Source of the DNA: Bacteroides intestinalis DSM 17393
GTDB taxonomy: Bacteria; Bacteroidota; Bacteroidia; Bacteroidales; Bacteroidaceae
Length of the DNA: 64,000 nt
NCBI RefSeq assembly: GCF_000172175.1
Contig: NZ_ABJL02000008.1
Span: 744,001-808,000 of the forward strand
Direction: 5' to 3'
Shown here: in pieces, positions 35,338 through 43,759 of the stretch
How the letters are laid out: every line of letters begins with the position of its first letter
Numbering within the stretch: position 1 is the stretch's first letter
Notes under the pieces: model-generated
What the model saw: only the letters and a program-made list of their open reading frames with translations
Databases searched by the model: none
Told to the model about the DNA's origin: nothing
Translations under genes and position numbers: made by a program

Positions 35338-35341
35338 AACC

Positions 35342-35923
35342 ATGAAAAAAGATATTATACTTTCCGGCGTAGGCGGACAAGGTATCCTCTCTATCGCCAC
35401 TGTAATCGGTAAAGCCGCCCTTAAAGACGGACTATATATGAAACAGGCGGAAGTACATGGCATGAGCCAACGTGGCGGCGATGTACAATCCAATTTGCGC
35501 ATAAGCGATCAGCCTATCGCTTCCGATCTTATTCCTTCCGGTAAATGCGATCTGATTATTTCACTTGAACCGATGGAAGGATTACGTTATCTTCCTTTCT
35601 TAAGTCCTGAGGGCTGGCTGGTGACCAACGAAACACCGTTTATTAATATCCCCAACTATCCGGCAGAAGCTGACGTAAGAGCGGAATTAGATAAACTACC
35701 TCACAAGATCATTCTTAATGTAGACAAAGTAGCCAAAGAAATAGGTTCCATCCGTGTAGCAAATATTGTTTTACTGGGAGCCACCACCCCATTCCTCGGC
35801 ATCGATTATGAGAAAATACAGACCAGTATCTGCGAAATCTTCGAACGTAAAGGTGAAGCTATAGTGGAAATGAATCTTAAAGCACTCGCAGCCGGAAAGG
35901 AAATTGCTGAGAAATTAATGTAA
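35342..35923 (+). CDS. iorB: Indolepyruvate oxidoreductase, beta (gamma-domain) subunit
   Basis: 193 residues, the common length. The Gly-rich start DIILSGVGGQGILSIATVIGKAAL and the stretch MKQAEVHGMSQRGGDVQSNLRIS are signatures of the 2-oxoacid:ferredoxin oxidoreductase gamma-type domain. ANIVLLGATTPFLGI lies near the C-terminus. It pairs with IorA to form the active heterodimer. Four nucleotides separate the genes; the paaK start follows the iorB stop by 22 nt. Confidence 0.93.
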   Translation: MKKDIILSGVGGQGILSIATVIGKAALKDGLYMKQAEVHGMSQRGGDVQSNLRISDQPIASDLIPSGKCDLIISLEPMEGLRYLPFLSPEGWLVTNETPFINIPNYPAEADVRAELDKLPHKIILNVDKVAKEIGSIRVANIVLLGATTPFLGIDYEKIQTSICEIFERKGEAIVEMNLKALAAGKEIAEKLM

Positions 35924-35945
35924 GATCCCTCAAAAATACACCGCC

Positions 35946-37253
35946 ATGAATAACAAATACTGGGAAGAAGAAATAGAAACCATGAGTCGTGAGAAGTTGC
36001 AAGAATTGCAACTTCAACGACTCAAAAAAACGATAAAGATTGCGGCTAACTCACCGTACTATAAAAAAGTATTTCAAGAACATAACATCACAGCTGACGA
36101 CATCCAAAATCTGGATGATATACGGAAAATACCTTTTACCACGAAATCCGATATGCGTGCCTGCTATCCATTCGGCATGGTATCAGGTAATATGCAAGAA
36201 GATGGTGTGCGTATTCATTCATCAAGCGGAACCACCGGTACTCCTACCGTCATCGTCCACTCGCAACACGACTTGGATTCTTGGGCCAATCTGGTAGCAC
36301 GCTGCTTGTACACTGTAGGTATACGCAAAACAGATGTTTTCCAGAACAGTTCGGGCTATGGCATGTTTACCGGAGGATTAGGCTTCCAATACGGTGCTGA
36401 ACGCTTGGGCGCGCTGACTGTTCCTGCAGCAGCCGGAAACAGTAAGCGCCAGATCAAGTTTATCACAGATTTCAAGACTACCGCACTCCATGCCATCCCA
36501 AGTTATGCCATTCGCCTGGCAGAAGTTATTCAGGAAGAAGGAATTGATCCGACAAGTACCAGTTTAAAAACACTTGTTATCGGAGCAGAACCCCATACAG
36601 ACGAACAGCGCAAGAAAATCGAACGCATGTTAGGTGTTAAAGCCTATAACAGCTTCGGTATGACAGAAATGAATGGCCCCGGCGTTGCTTTTGAATGTCA
36701 GGAACAAAACGGCATGCATTTCTGGGAAGATTGTTACCTCGTCGAAATAATCGATCCTGAAACAGGAGAACCCGTTCCGGATGGAGAAATCGGCGAGTTG
36801 GTATTAACCACTCTTGATCGCGAAATGATGCCGCTTATACGCTATCGTACCCGTGACCTTACCCGTATTCTTCCCGGAGAATGTCCTTGCGGACGTACGC
36901 ACCTCCGCATCGACCGTATCAAGGGACGCAGCGATGATATGTTTATCATTAAGGGAGTAAATATCTTCCCAATGCAAGTTGAAAAAGTATTGGTACAATT
37001 CCCACAATTAGGTAGCAACTATCTTATTACCTTAGAGACCGTAAACAACCAGGACGAAATGATTGTAGAGGTAGAACTCAGCGATCTTTCTACTGATAAT
37101 TACATTGAACTGGAGAAGGTACGTAAAGATATTACCCGTCAACTGAAAGACGAAATACTTGTTACTCCCAGATTGAAACTCGTGAAGAAAGGTTCATTAC
37201 CTCAAAGCGAAGGAAAAGCCGTCAGAGTGAAAGATCTGCGGCAAAACCAATAA
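35946..37253 (+). CDS. paaK: Phenylacetate-CoA ligase (AMP-forming)
   Basis: 435 residues. The AMP-binding P-loop is SSSGTTGTPTVIVHS, the adenylate motif YNSFGMTEMNGPG, and the hinge MMPLIRYRTRDLTR; the C-terminal lid domain has RIKGRSDDMFIIKGVNIFPMQ. It couples arylacetates to CoA with ATP. In a fermenter with IorAB upstream, the reverse direction is plausible: aryl-acetyl-CoA made by IorAB is split to arylacetate with ATP gain, producing phenylacetate and indoleacetate as end products (inference). A Cys pair in GECPCGRTHLRI is typical of the family. Confidence 0.93.
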   Translation: MNNKYWEEEIETMSREKLQELQLQRLKKTIKIAANSPYYKKVFQEHNITADDIQNLDDIRKIPFTTKSDMRACYPFGMVSGNMQEDGVRIHSSSGTTGTPTVIVHSQHDLDSWANLVARCLYTVGIRKTDVFQNSSGYGMFTGGLGFQYGAERLGALTVPAAAGNSKRQIKFITDFKTTALHAIPSYAIRLAEVIQEEGIDPTSTSLKTLVIGAEPHTDEQRKKIERMLGVKAYNSFGMTEMNGPGVAFECQEQNGMHFWEDCYLVEIIDPETGEPVPDGEIGELVLTTLDREMMPLIRYRTRDLTRILPGECPCGRTHLRIDRIKGRSDDMFIIKGVNIFPMQVEKVLVQFPQLGSNYLITLETVNNQDEMIVEVELSDLSTDNYIELEKVRKDITRQLKDEILVTPRLKLVKKGSLPQSEGKAVRVKDLRQNQ

Positions 37254-37287
37254 AAATAGCCTTTTTTCAAAATAATCAGTGGAATAC

Positions 37288-37318
37288 TTGACATCGCCTT
37301 TTTGATACAGTATCTTTG
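37288..37318 (+). promoter_or_regulatory. Strong predicted promoter for a small RNA downstream of paaK
   Basis: TTG (37288-37290), 20 nt, TATCTTTG (37311-37318), an exact match to the Bacteroides consensus, 35 nt after the paaK stop and with no coding sequence downstream before a terminator. Confidence 0.7.
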
Positions 37319-37322
37319 TACT

Positions 37323-37402
37323 ATCCATTTATAGATACTATTTCACTGAATTATATTTCGCACCATATAGAAACGGGGAAGCTTTTGCTTCTCCGTTTTT
37401 TT
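37323..37402 (+). ncRNA. Candidate ~80-nt small RNA
   Basis: The region is bounded by a consensus promoter (37288-37318) and a Rho-independent terminator: ACGGGGAAGC (37373-37382), loop TTTT, GCTTCTCCGT (37387-37396), then seven T. No ORF of useful size lies inside. The 5' half is AU-rich and probably single-stranded (TATCCATTTATAGATACTAT), a layout typical of base-pairing sRNAs. I do not recognise it as a named family. Alternatively it is only the paaK terminator with a chance promoter. Confidence 0.55.
37373..37402 (+). terminator. Rho-independent terminator (sRNA candidate / paaK operon)
   Basis: A 10-bp stem with one G-T pair, a UUUU loop and a run of seven T. Confidence 0.85.
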
Positions 37403-37428
37403 AGCCCCTCATGCAGCAGGCTCCAAAA

Positions 37429-37604
37429 GCTTACGCTTATATAACCGTCAGCTTACACTTGCACAACTGCAAACCCACACTTATACAAGCACAATGCCAC
37501 AGTCCATCATCTTTAACTCCACACTTCACTGTCTGCAACCTGTGGCATTTGTCCTGTTAAGGTGTGGCATTGAGAGCACTGAGATGTAGCATTTGACCTA
37601 ACAA
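37429..37604. repeat. Degenerate 22-bp-period array (array C, eight units)
   Basis: Units start at 37429, 37451, 37473, 37495, 37517, 37539, 37561 and 37583. ACACTT falls at 37455, 37477 and 37521 (22 and 44 nt). TGTGGCATT falls at 37541 and 37563, and TGTAGCATT at 37585, again 22 nt apart. AATGCCACAG at 37493 is the inverted form of CTGTGGCATT at 37540. A weaker ninth unit may start at 37605. The word differs from arrays A, B and D. The gap from 37403 to 37767 holds only this array and AT-rich sequence. Confidence 0.75.
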
Positions 37605-37767
37605 ACACTGGCAAAAGAAACGAAAGTCCTTTTATTGCATATCACTACCTCAAAGCAGCCTCCTAACCTACTTCCGTTAATATTATATAAATCTGCTATT
37701 GACAATATTTGAGTTACGACATCGCTTAATAGAGGTTAAGCGGAAATCTTTGGATTGTAGAAAGTAC

Positions 37768-37806
37768 AAAGAAAAAGGAACGGTAACCAACCAAGATTAC
37801 CGTTCC
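37768..37806 (-). terminator. Terminator of the probable Bacteroidales-1 RNA
   Basis: GGAACGGTAA (37777-37786) pairs with TTACCGTTCC (37797-37806); on the minus strand TTTTTCTTTG follows. Confidence 0.85.
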
Positions 37807-37998
37807 CCTTTATAAAAAAGCCGCACCGATGATGTGATGAAACTCCGAATGACATGATTTGAGCGCTCGTCCTCTTTGTAATCCACCGACTCAAAGTTAC
37901 CCCGAAGGGCGTGGCCCGCCATCGAGAAGCGAAGCTTGTCTCGGTATTTCATAATAGTTTGATGAGTTTCCCGATCCAATCAATGCGGCTATATTTTC
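37768..37998 (-). ncRNA. Probable Bacteroidales-1 RNA
   Basis: A ~230-nt transcription unit with a consensus promoter on one side and a Rho-independent terminator on the other, directly downstream of rplT. This matches the description of Bacteroidales-1 RNA (Bacteroidales only, Bacteroidetes promoter, terminator-defined 3' end, often next to the L20 gene). Internal structure includes a CCC-TTCG-GGG hairpin at 37903-37912, a TTTGAG/CTCAAA long-range pairing, and a CGAGA/TCTCG stem. GC content is higher than in the flanks. A 60-codon ORF (37797-37979) crosses it, but its stop codon lies in the terminator stem and it resembles no protein I know. I have not aligned it to the covariance model. Confidence 0.75.
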
Positions 37999-38003
37999 TA
38001 CAA

Positions 38004-38034
38004 CAAATGTAGTAAGTTTCTGTCAAAGAAACAA
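38004..38034 (-). promoter_or_regulatory. Promoter of the probable Bacteroidales-1 RNA
   Basis: Minus strand: TTG (38034-38032), 20 nt, TACATTTG (38011-38004), an exact consensus match. Confidence 0.8.
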
Positions 38035-38095
38035 GGAAAAACATGATTTTGTTTCCTCCATACAGGACATTTTATATTATATCCTCCCTATTATA

Positions 38096-38134
38096 AGCAA
38101 AAAGTGCCGATTACTCCTTCGTAATCAGCACTTT
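38096..38134 (-). terminator. Terminator of the infC-rpmI-rplT operon
   Basis: Arms 38101-38114 and 38121-38134 (AAAGTGC-x-GATTAC and its complement) pair at 13 of 14 positions; a T-run follows on the minus strand. It lies 22 nt after the rplT stop. Confidence 0.85.
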
Positions 38135-38156
38135 GTAAACTATTTGCTAAATAAAC

Positions 38157-38507
38157 TTAAGCAGCCTTTGCTTTAGCTACGATAGCCTTGAAAGCTTCCG
38201 GATGGTTCATCGCTAAATCAGCCAAAACTTTACGGTTGATTTCGATACCTGCTTTGTGCAAAGCACCCATCAGCTTAGAATAAGACATACCTTCCAAACG
38301 AGCTGCAGCGTTGATACGCTGAATCCACAAAGCGCGGAAGTTTCTTTTCTTGTTCTTACGGTCGCGGAACGCATAAGTCAAACCTTTCTCCCAAGTATTC
38401 TTGGCAACGGTCCATACGTTCTTTCTTGCACCAAAGTAACCTCTGGTTAATTTCAAAATTTTCTTTCTTCTTGCTCTTGAAGCAACGTGATTTACTGATC
38501 TTGGCAT
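38157..38507 (-). CDS. rplT: 50S ribosomal protein L20
   Basis: 116 residues, the standard length. MPRSVNHVASRARRKKILKLT and the basic helix RKNKKRNFRALWIQRINAAAR are diagnostic, as is GLTYAFRDR. L20 binds 23S rRNA early in 50S assembly and, in other bacteria, represses its own operon by binding the leader. It is last in the infC-rpmI-rplT group, ending 22 nt before the operon terminator. Confidence 0.98.
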   Translation of the reverse strand: MPRSVNHVASRARRKKILKLTRGYFGARKNVWTVAKNTWEKGLTYAFRDRKNKKRNFRALWIQRINAAARLEGMSYSKLMGALHKAGIEINRKVLADLAMNHPEAFKAIVAKAKAA

Positions 38508-38604
38508 AGTTTTACTAATTTTTGAATGTTAGCGCCATTACTTCACGCAACGGACTTAAAGCTAATGCATTCGGTTAATACTTTAAAATACTTTGTACGC
38601 TTTT

Positions 38605-38802
38605 TTACTTCATTGCTAAGAGTTCCTTAACTTGGCTTACGTTCGTCACGTCAACTGTAGTTGAATGGCACAAGTTTCTTTTTTGCTTCTTAGTTTTCTT
38701 AGTCAAAATGTGACTGTGAAAAGCGTGCTTTCTTTTGATTTTACCTGTTCCGGTAAGAGTAAATCTCTTTTTAGAACCGGAGTTAGTCTTCATCTTTGGC
38801 AT
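38605..38802 (-). CDS. rpmI: 50S ribosomal protein L35
   Basis: 65 residues from the ATG at 38802 (MPKMKTNSGSKKRFTLTGTG). A longer in-frame start at 38838 would add twelve residues foreign to the family. The Lys/Arg-rich middle (KIKRKHAFHSHILTKKTKKQ) is typical. It lies between infC and rplT, the conserved order. Confidence 0.97.
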   Translation of the reverse strand: MPKMKTNSGSKKRFTLTGTGKIKRKHAFHSHILTKKTKKQKRNLCHSTTVDVTNVSQVKELLAMK

Positions 38803-38869
38803 CTTACTTATTTTTAAATTATTTAAATTATATGGCAACGCACTATACCTGTGGCGTTACTCATTTCTT

Positions 38870-39466
38870 TTATTCTTCTGATTCAGCCGGAGCTGCTTTC
38901 GGAGCATCTGCAGATTTCGGTGCAGCAGGCTTCTTTGGCGTCTCTTTCTTCTTCGGGGAAAGCTGAATAGTCATTCTCTTTCCTTCCAGTACTGGCATCT
39001 GATCTACTTTTGCATAGTCTTCCAAGTCATTGGCAAAACGAAGCAGCAACACTTCTCCTTGCTCCTTAAACAAGATGGAACGACCTTTAAAGAACACATA
39101 AGCCTTTACCTTATCACCTTCTTCCAAAAAACCTTTAGCATGCTTCAACTTGAAGTTGTAATCGTGATCATCAGTCTGAGGACCGAAACGAATCTCCTTC
39201 ACATTTACCTTCACCTGTTTCGCCTTCTGTTCTTTCTGACGCTTCTTTAACTGATAAAGAAATTTAGAGTAATCGATGACACGACAAACAGGGGGTTGTG
39301 CGTTTGGAGAGATTTCCACGAGATCCACCTCACGCTCTTCGGCAAGCTTCAATGCCTGGGCTATCGGATATACGTTAGGTTCTACTTCATCGCCCACTAT
39401 GCGGACTTCTTTGGCGCGGATTTGTTCATTAATCCGGTATTGCCCTTTTAAGCTGTCATTTTTCAT
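38870..39466 (-). CDS. infC: Translation initiation factor IF-3
   Basis: 198 residues from the ATG at 39466 (MKNDSLKGQYRINEQIR). An in-frame TTG at 39511 is the only longer candidate. The N-terminal domain (EQIRAKEVRIVGDEVEPN, VDLVEISPNAQPPVCRVIDY) is joined by a basic helix (KKRQKEQKAKQVKVNVKEIRFG) to the C-terminal domain. A Pro/Ala/Lys-rich acidic tail of ~35 residues (KKPAAPKSADAPKAAPAESEE) extends past the usual IF3 end and is common in Bacteroidales. A -7 element TAACTTTG (39590-39583) overlaps the thrS stop codon, so infC may have its own promoter. Confidence 0.97.
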   Translation of the reverse strand: MKNDSLKGQYRINEQIRAKEVRIVGDEVEPNVYPIAQALKLAEEREVDLVEISPNAQPPVCRVIDYSKFLYQLKKRQKEQKAKQVKVNVKEIRFGPQTDDHDYNFKLKHAKGFLEEGDKVKAYVFFKGRSILFKEQGEVLLLRFANDLEDYAKVDQMPVLEGKRMTIQLSPKKKETPKKPAAPKSADAPKAAPAESEE

Positions 39467-39582
39467 TAAATAACCTCTATTTCCAGTTTGTTTCTTATTT
39501 ACTACTCCCAAATTATTATTTTTTATATTAGGTAAAAGCTATCTTTAGAACATTATTTATGCTATGCTTTCACAAGTGGGCG

Positions 39583-39590
39583 CAAAGTTA
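39583..39590 (-). promoter_or_regulatory. Possible infC promoter -7 element overlapping the thrS stop codon
   Basis: The minus strand reads TAACTTTG, an exact TAnnTTTG match; its first three bases are the TAA stop of thrS. No clear -33 TTG is present. Confidence 0.4.
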
Positions 39591-41528
39591 CCATTTATTT
39601 ATCATATTCTGAACTTCTTCGTTCAAAATTTTAGCAAATTCTTCAAATTTCATAGTGCCTTTATCGCCTTCCCCTTGCTTGCGGACAGAAACTTCTCTGT
39701 TTTCTGCTTCTTTTTCACCCACAATCAGCATGTAAGGAATACGCTTCAATTCATTATCACGAATCTTGCGTCCTATCTTCTCATTGCGTTCATCCACAAT
39801 TGCACGGATATCATATTGCTTCAGGAACTTTTTCACTTCCTGTGCATAATCATTAAACTTCTCACTGATAGGCAAAATAGCCACCTGCTCAGGTGTCAGC
39901 CACAATGGGAACTTACCTGCCGTATGCTCGATAAGCACAGCTACGAAACGCTCCATTGAACCGAATGGTGCACGGTGTATCATCACCGGACGATGTTTTT
40001 GGTTATCAGCACCGGTATATTCCAGATCAAATCGTTCCGGCAAGTTATAATCCACCTGAATGGTACCCAACTGCCAACGGCGACCGATAGCATCTTTTAC
40101 CATGAAGTCCAACTTCGGACCATAGAAAGCAGCCTCACCATATTCAATTCTGGCAGTCAAGCCTTTTTCCTCACAAGCCTCGATGATAGCCTGCTCAGCT
40201 CTTTCCCAGTTTTCATCGCTACCGATGTACTTCTCACGGTTCACTTTGTCACGCAAGGAAATCTGAGCTTCCACATTGGCAAATTCCATAGAACGGAACA
40301 CAATAGAAATAATGTCCATCACGCGCAGGAATTCATCTTTCACCTGGTCGGGACGGCAGAAAATATGTGCATCATCCTGTGTAAAGCTACGTACACGTGT
40401 CAATCCGTGCAATTCACCACTTTGCTCATAACGGCAAACCGTACCGAATTCAGCCAAGCGCAAAGGCAGATCCTTATATGAACGCGGAGAATTTTTATAA
40501 ATCATACAGTGGTGAGGACAGTTCATCGGTTTCAGGAAGTACTCCTCTCCTTCTTCGGGTGTATGAATAGGCTGGAATGAATCCTTACCATATTTAGCAT
40601 AGTGACCGGAAGTTATATACAGCAGCTTGTTACCAATCGGCGGAGTAATAACCTCCTGATAATCGTAACGTGCCTGAATACGGCGCAGGAATTCTTGCAA
40701 ACGCAGACGCAATGCAGTACCTTTCGGCAACCACATAGGCAAACCTTTACCTACCGTATCAGAGAACATGAACAAATCCATTTCCCTACCGATCTTGCGA
40801 TGGTCACGTTTCTTGGCTTCTTCCAGAACAACCAGATATTCATCCAGCATCTTTTTCTTTGGGAAAGTGATACCGTAAATACGCGTCATCATCTTGCGGT
40901 CTTCATGTCCACGCCAGTAAGCACCGGCTACCGACATCAATTTGATAGCCTTAATCGGCGCAGTAGTCATCAAGTGCGGGCCACGGCACAAATCCGTAAA
41001 AGCACCTTGCGTATAAGTAGTAATGTGACCATCCTCCAATTCAGAGATCAATTCACATTTATAAGTTTCTCCACGATCACCGAATTTTGTCAATGCATCC
41101 GCTTTTGAAATACTTTCTCTCACAACAGCTTCTTTCTTTGCTACCAGTTCTGCCATTTTAGCCTCAATAGCCGGAAGGTCAGATTCTTTAATAGTGGCCT
41201 CACCCGGATCCACATCATAGTAGAAACCGTTTTCAATGGCAGGACCAATACCGAACTGAATGCCCGGATATAATTCCTGTAAGGCTTCCGCCAGCAAGTG
41301 AGCACTGGTATGCCAGAATGCATGCTTACCTTGCTCGTCTTCCCATTTATAGAGAACAAACTCAGCATCCTCGTTGATAGGACGCCCCAAATCATAAATC
41401 TCACCGTTCACGCCACATGCCAGCACTTCCTGTGCCAGGCGAGAGCTGATACTTTCTGCAATTTGCAGTCCCGTTACTCCATCATTATATTCGCGTACGG
41501 AGCCGTCTGGAAATGTAATCTTTATCAT
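39588..41528 (-). CDS. thrS: Threonyl-tRNA synthetase
   Basis: 646 residues, full length. The N-terminal TGS domain (1-~62, IKITFPDGSVREY) leads to the editing domain with HTSAHLLAEAL and CRGPHL. The class II core carries MNCPHHCMIY (zinc-binding Cys and His region), the motif 2 loop RYEQSGELHGLTRVRSFTQDDAHIF, and motif 3 HRAPFGSMERFVAVLIEH. The anticodon-binding domain is the C-terminal ~100 residues. A -7 element TATTTTTG (41566-41559) gives a ~25-nt leader. No T-box is expected in this phylum and none is seen. Confidence 0.98.
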   Translation of the reverse strand: MIKITFPDGSVREYNDGVTGLQIAESISSRLAQEVLACGVNGEIYDLGRPINEDAEFVLYKWEDEQGKHAFWHTSAHLLAEALQELYPGIQFGIGPAIENGFYYDVDPGEATIKESDLPAIEAKMAELVAKKEAVVRESISKADALTKFGDRGETYKCELISELEDGHITTYTQGAFTDLCRGPHLMTTAPIKAIKLMSVAGAYWRGHEDRKMMTRIYGITFPKKKMLDEYLVVLEEAKKRDHRKIGREMDLFMFSDTVGKGLPMWLPKGTALRLRLQEFLRRIQARYDYQEVITPPIGNKLLYITSGHYAKYGKDSFQPIHTPEEGEEYFLKPMNCPHHCMIYKNSPRSYKDLPLRLAEFGTVCRYEQSGELHGLTRVRSFTQDDAHIFCRPDQVKDEFLRVMDIISIVFRSMEFANVEAQISLRDKVNREKYIGSDENWERAEQAIIEACEEKGLTARIEYGEAAFYGPKLDFMVKDAIGRRWQLGTIQVDYNLPERFDLEYTGADNQKHRPVMIHRAPFGSMERFVAVLIEHTAGKFPLWLTPEQVAILPISEKFNDYAQEVKKFLKQYDIRAIVDERNEKIGRKIRDNELKRIPYMLIVGEKEAENREVSVRKQGEGDKGTMKFEEFAKILNEEVQNMINKW

Positions 41529-41606
41529 AATGTTGTGTATATTTCAATTTTCAGAACGCAAAAATAGCTAATTCTTTTTGATATTTTATTTTTTAGCAAA
41601 AAAATG

Positions 41607-43643
41607 TTATTCACGAGTATTGGTAAACCGCTTAATAATATTGTAAGCAGAAACAATACCCAATTCTCCTGCTTTACTCAGGTCTGTAATACCCTGCTTG
41701 TTATTGCCCAGGAAGATATGAGTCAGCCCACGGTTGAAATAAGCTTCGGCAAAGTCTTTATTCAGTTCGATTGCCTTGTCATAATCTACCAATGCTCCAC
41801 GGTAATCTTTCAACAGAGACAGCACATTGGCACGATTATAATACCCGAAAACAAAATCAGGTGCCAATTGGATGACATGATCCAAATCTTTTCTCACAAT
41901 ATCATAATCCAAGGCAGTTACTTCCGCTTGATTCTTACTATCAACAGCAGCTCCGGGAACACCTTCGGTCAGACCGGCTTCCGCCTTCTTATATTCCAAT
42001 TGCTTATAACGCACCAACGAACGCATGAAGTAAGCCGGGAAGAATTTATCATCCAGCAAAATAGACTGCGTAAAGTCATCTATAGAACTGGCGAAGTCCT
42101 GAACCAGATAGAAATCAAGTCCGCGCAGGAAACGTTTCTTTGCATCCCTATCATTGGATACGATATCCGAAGTATGGGTATCGATCAGAGCAAAATGGAA
42201 TTTCACCTGTTCTTCCGTCAACGGAGCTTCCATATTAGTAATACGCAATGGTTTCGGGAACAGTTTCTCATGATTCAACTCCTCAATATATTTATGGAAA
42301 TGAACAATGCGCTTCACTTCACTCGATTTCTCATAATATGTCAATGCATACATCGGTTCCATCTTAACGGCTACGTTCCGGTCTTGAACACGACCGCGGT
42401 AGTCGCTCTTATATTTCTGGTCTTCTTCCGAGTCATCAGCAATCACGATTTTCCGGTAATTCTCCATATTCTTATCGGATTTCTTACGCGTCTTGCTCGT
42501 ATCCTCGTTATCCTGATTATTGTCTGCAACGTCCTTATCACTTGTCGTAACCCCGTTACGTTTGTCTATCTGCATCTTCATGATTTTGAATTCATCCTCT
42601 TCGGCACCCTTACGGTCACCGATCTTCTTACGGGCTTCGGCACGCTGATAGTATCCGGCCATAAAATTAGGATATTCGCCAATCACCTTCGAATAGTCAC
42701 TGATAGCACCACGATAATCACCCGTCTGTGCACGCAGCAAGCCACGGTTGAAAGTTGCCATCATATTATCCGGTTCCACCTTCAGGACAAAATCAAAGTC
42801 TTCAAGTGCCCGGTTATCGTCACCTACCTGTGCACGAAGCAAACCACGGTTATAATGCCCCAGGAAGTTATTGGGATCGATGTCCAATGCCAGGTCATAA
42901 TCACTCATGGCACCTCTCAGATTATTCTGATGGAAACGCGCCAATGCACGATTGATATAATTACCGGCATTCTTCGCACTCAGATGAATGGCCTGATCCA
43001 AGTCACTTTCGGCATCTGTATACTTGCCCTGTTGCAAACGAACAATAGCACGTGCGCTCCATCCATCGGGATCATAACGGTCCATATCGATTGCCGTTTC
43101 AAAGTCATTCAGAGCCTGTATTGTATCCTTTTGCTTCAACGACACTTCGCCACGCATCAGATAAGCACGCGTGTACTTGGGAGCTATCTTCAATAGTTTC
43201 CCCAAATCTTCTTTGGCCGCATCATAATCCTCTTTCTGCATATGGCAAAGAGAAAGATTATGCCACAGAACAAGATTCTCCGGATCATATTTCAGAGCTG
43301 TCTGATAATCTTCAATAGCACCGTTATAATTATTCTGCCGGATACGGGCCAATCCACGTATCTGATAGGCACCCACTACAAAAGGATTACGATCGATAGC
43401 CGCATCGCAATCCGCTTCCGCACCTTGAAAATCATCCAAATTGATTTTTGCCAAACCGCGAAAGAAGTAAGGCTCATATAAATAAGGCTTAGCGTTAATT
43501 ACCTGGTTAAAATACTGGATAGAAAGCACATAGTCTTCAAAATACAACGCGTTGCGTGCGATTGTCATCACTCGCTCCGTATTGATCTGCGCACACAGCA
43601 ACGTAGGAAGCAACAGGAAAGCCGTCAGTATCTTTTTTATCAT
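41607..43643 (-). CDS. Large secreted tetratricopeptide-repeat protein
   Basis: 678 residues with a signal peptide (MIKKILTAFLLLPTLLCAQ). Ten or so TPR units run from residue ~25 to ~350 (YEPYFFRGLAKINLDDFQGA, NFLGHYNRGLLRAQVGD, NMMATFNRGLLRAQTGD). A charged, low-complexity linker (~355-410, rich in Asp/Asn/Lys) separates them from a second set at the C-terminus (FFPAYFMRSLVRYKQLEYKKA, FVFGYYNRANVLSLLKDYRGA, FAEAYFNRGLTHIFLGN). It is probably a periplasmic or outer-membrane protein-interaction scaffold; the precise role is unknown. A -7 element TAAATTTG lies at 43679-43672. A 530-codon ORF on the opposite strand is a compositional shadow. Confidence 0.85.
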   Translation of the reverse strand: MIKKILTAFLLLPTLLCAQINTERVMTIARNALYFEDYVLSIQYFNQVINAKPYLYEPYFFRGLAKINLDDFQGAEADCDAAIDRNPFVVGAYQIRGLARIRQNNYNGAIEDYQTALKYDPENLVLWHNLSLCHMQKEDYDAAKEDLGKLLKIAPKYTRAYLMRGEVSLKQKDTIQALNDFETAIDMDRYDPDGWSARAIVRLQQGKYTDAESDLDQAIHLSAKNAGNYINRALARFHQNNLRGAMSDYDLALDIDPNNFLGHYNRGLLRAQVGDDNRALEDFDFVLKVEPDNMMATFNRGLLRAQTGDYRGAISDYSKVIGEYPNFMAGYYQRAEARKKIGDRKGAEEDEFKIMKMQIDKRNGVTTSDKDVADNNQDNEDTSKTRKKSDKNMENYRKIVIADDSEEDQKYKSDYRGRVQDRNVAVKMEPMYALTYYEKSSEVKRIVHFHKYIEELNHEKLFPKPLRITNMEAPLTEEQVKFHFALIDTHTSDIVSNDRDAKKRFLRGLDFYLVQDFASSIDDFTQSILLDDKFFPAYFMRSLVRYKQLEYKKAEAGLTEGVPGAAVDSKNQAEVTALDYDIVRKDLDHVIQLAPDFVFGYYNRANVLSLLKDYRGALVDYDKAIELNKDFAEAYFNRGLTHIFLGNNKQGITDLSKAGELGIVSAYNIIKRFTNTRE

Positions 43644-43759
43644 CTTGTCTTATAAATGCTTGTAAACGAAACAAATTTAATGCTTTTCATTTACTTGGCG
43701 GGATTAACGGAAGACTTTTTATATTTTTTGAGCCTTTTATACCTTATTATAAGATTAGC

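Noticed and set aside
37797..37979. A 60-codon ORF on the minus strand
   Set aside because: It lies inside a promoter-to-terminator unit with strong RNA structure beside rplT, and its stop codon falls in the terminator stem. It is better explained as Bacteroidales-1 RNA, though translation is not excluded.
41604..43196. A 530-codon open frame on the plus strand opposite the TPR gene
   Set aside because: It mirrors the codon composition of the TPR repeats on the other strand, has no recognisable domain, and the minus-strand frame has a signal peptide, TPR motifs and a promoter.
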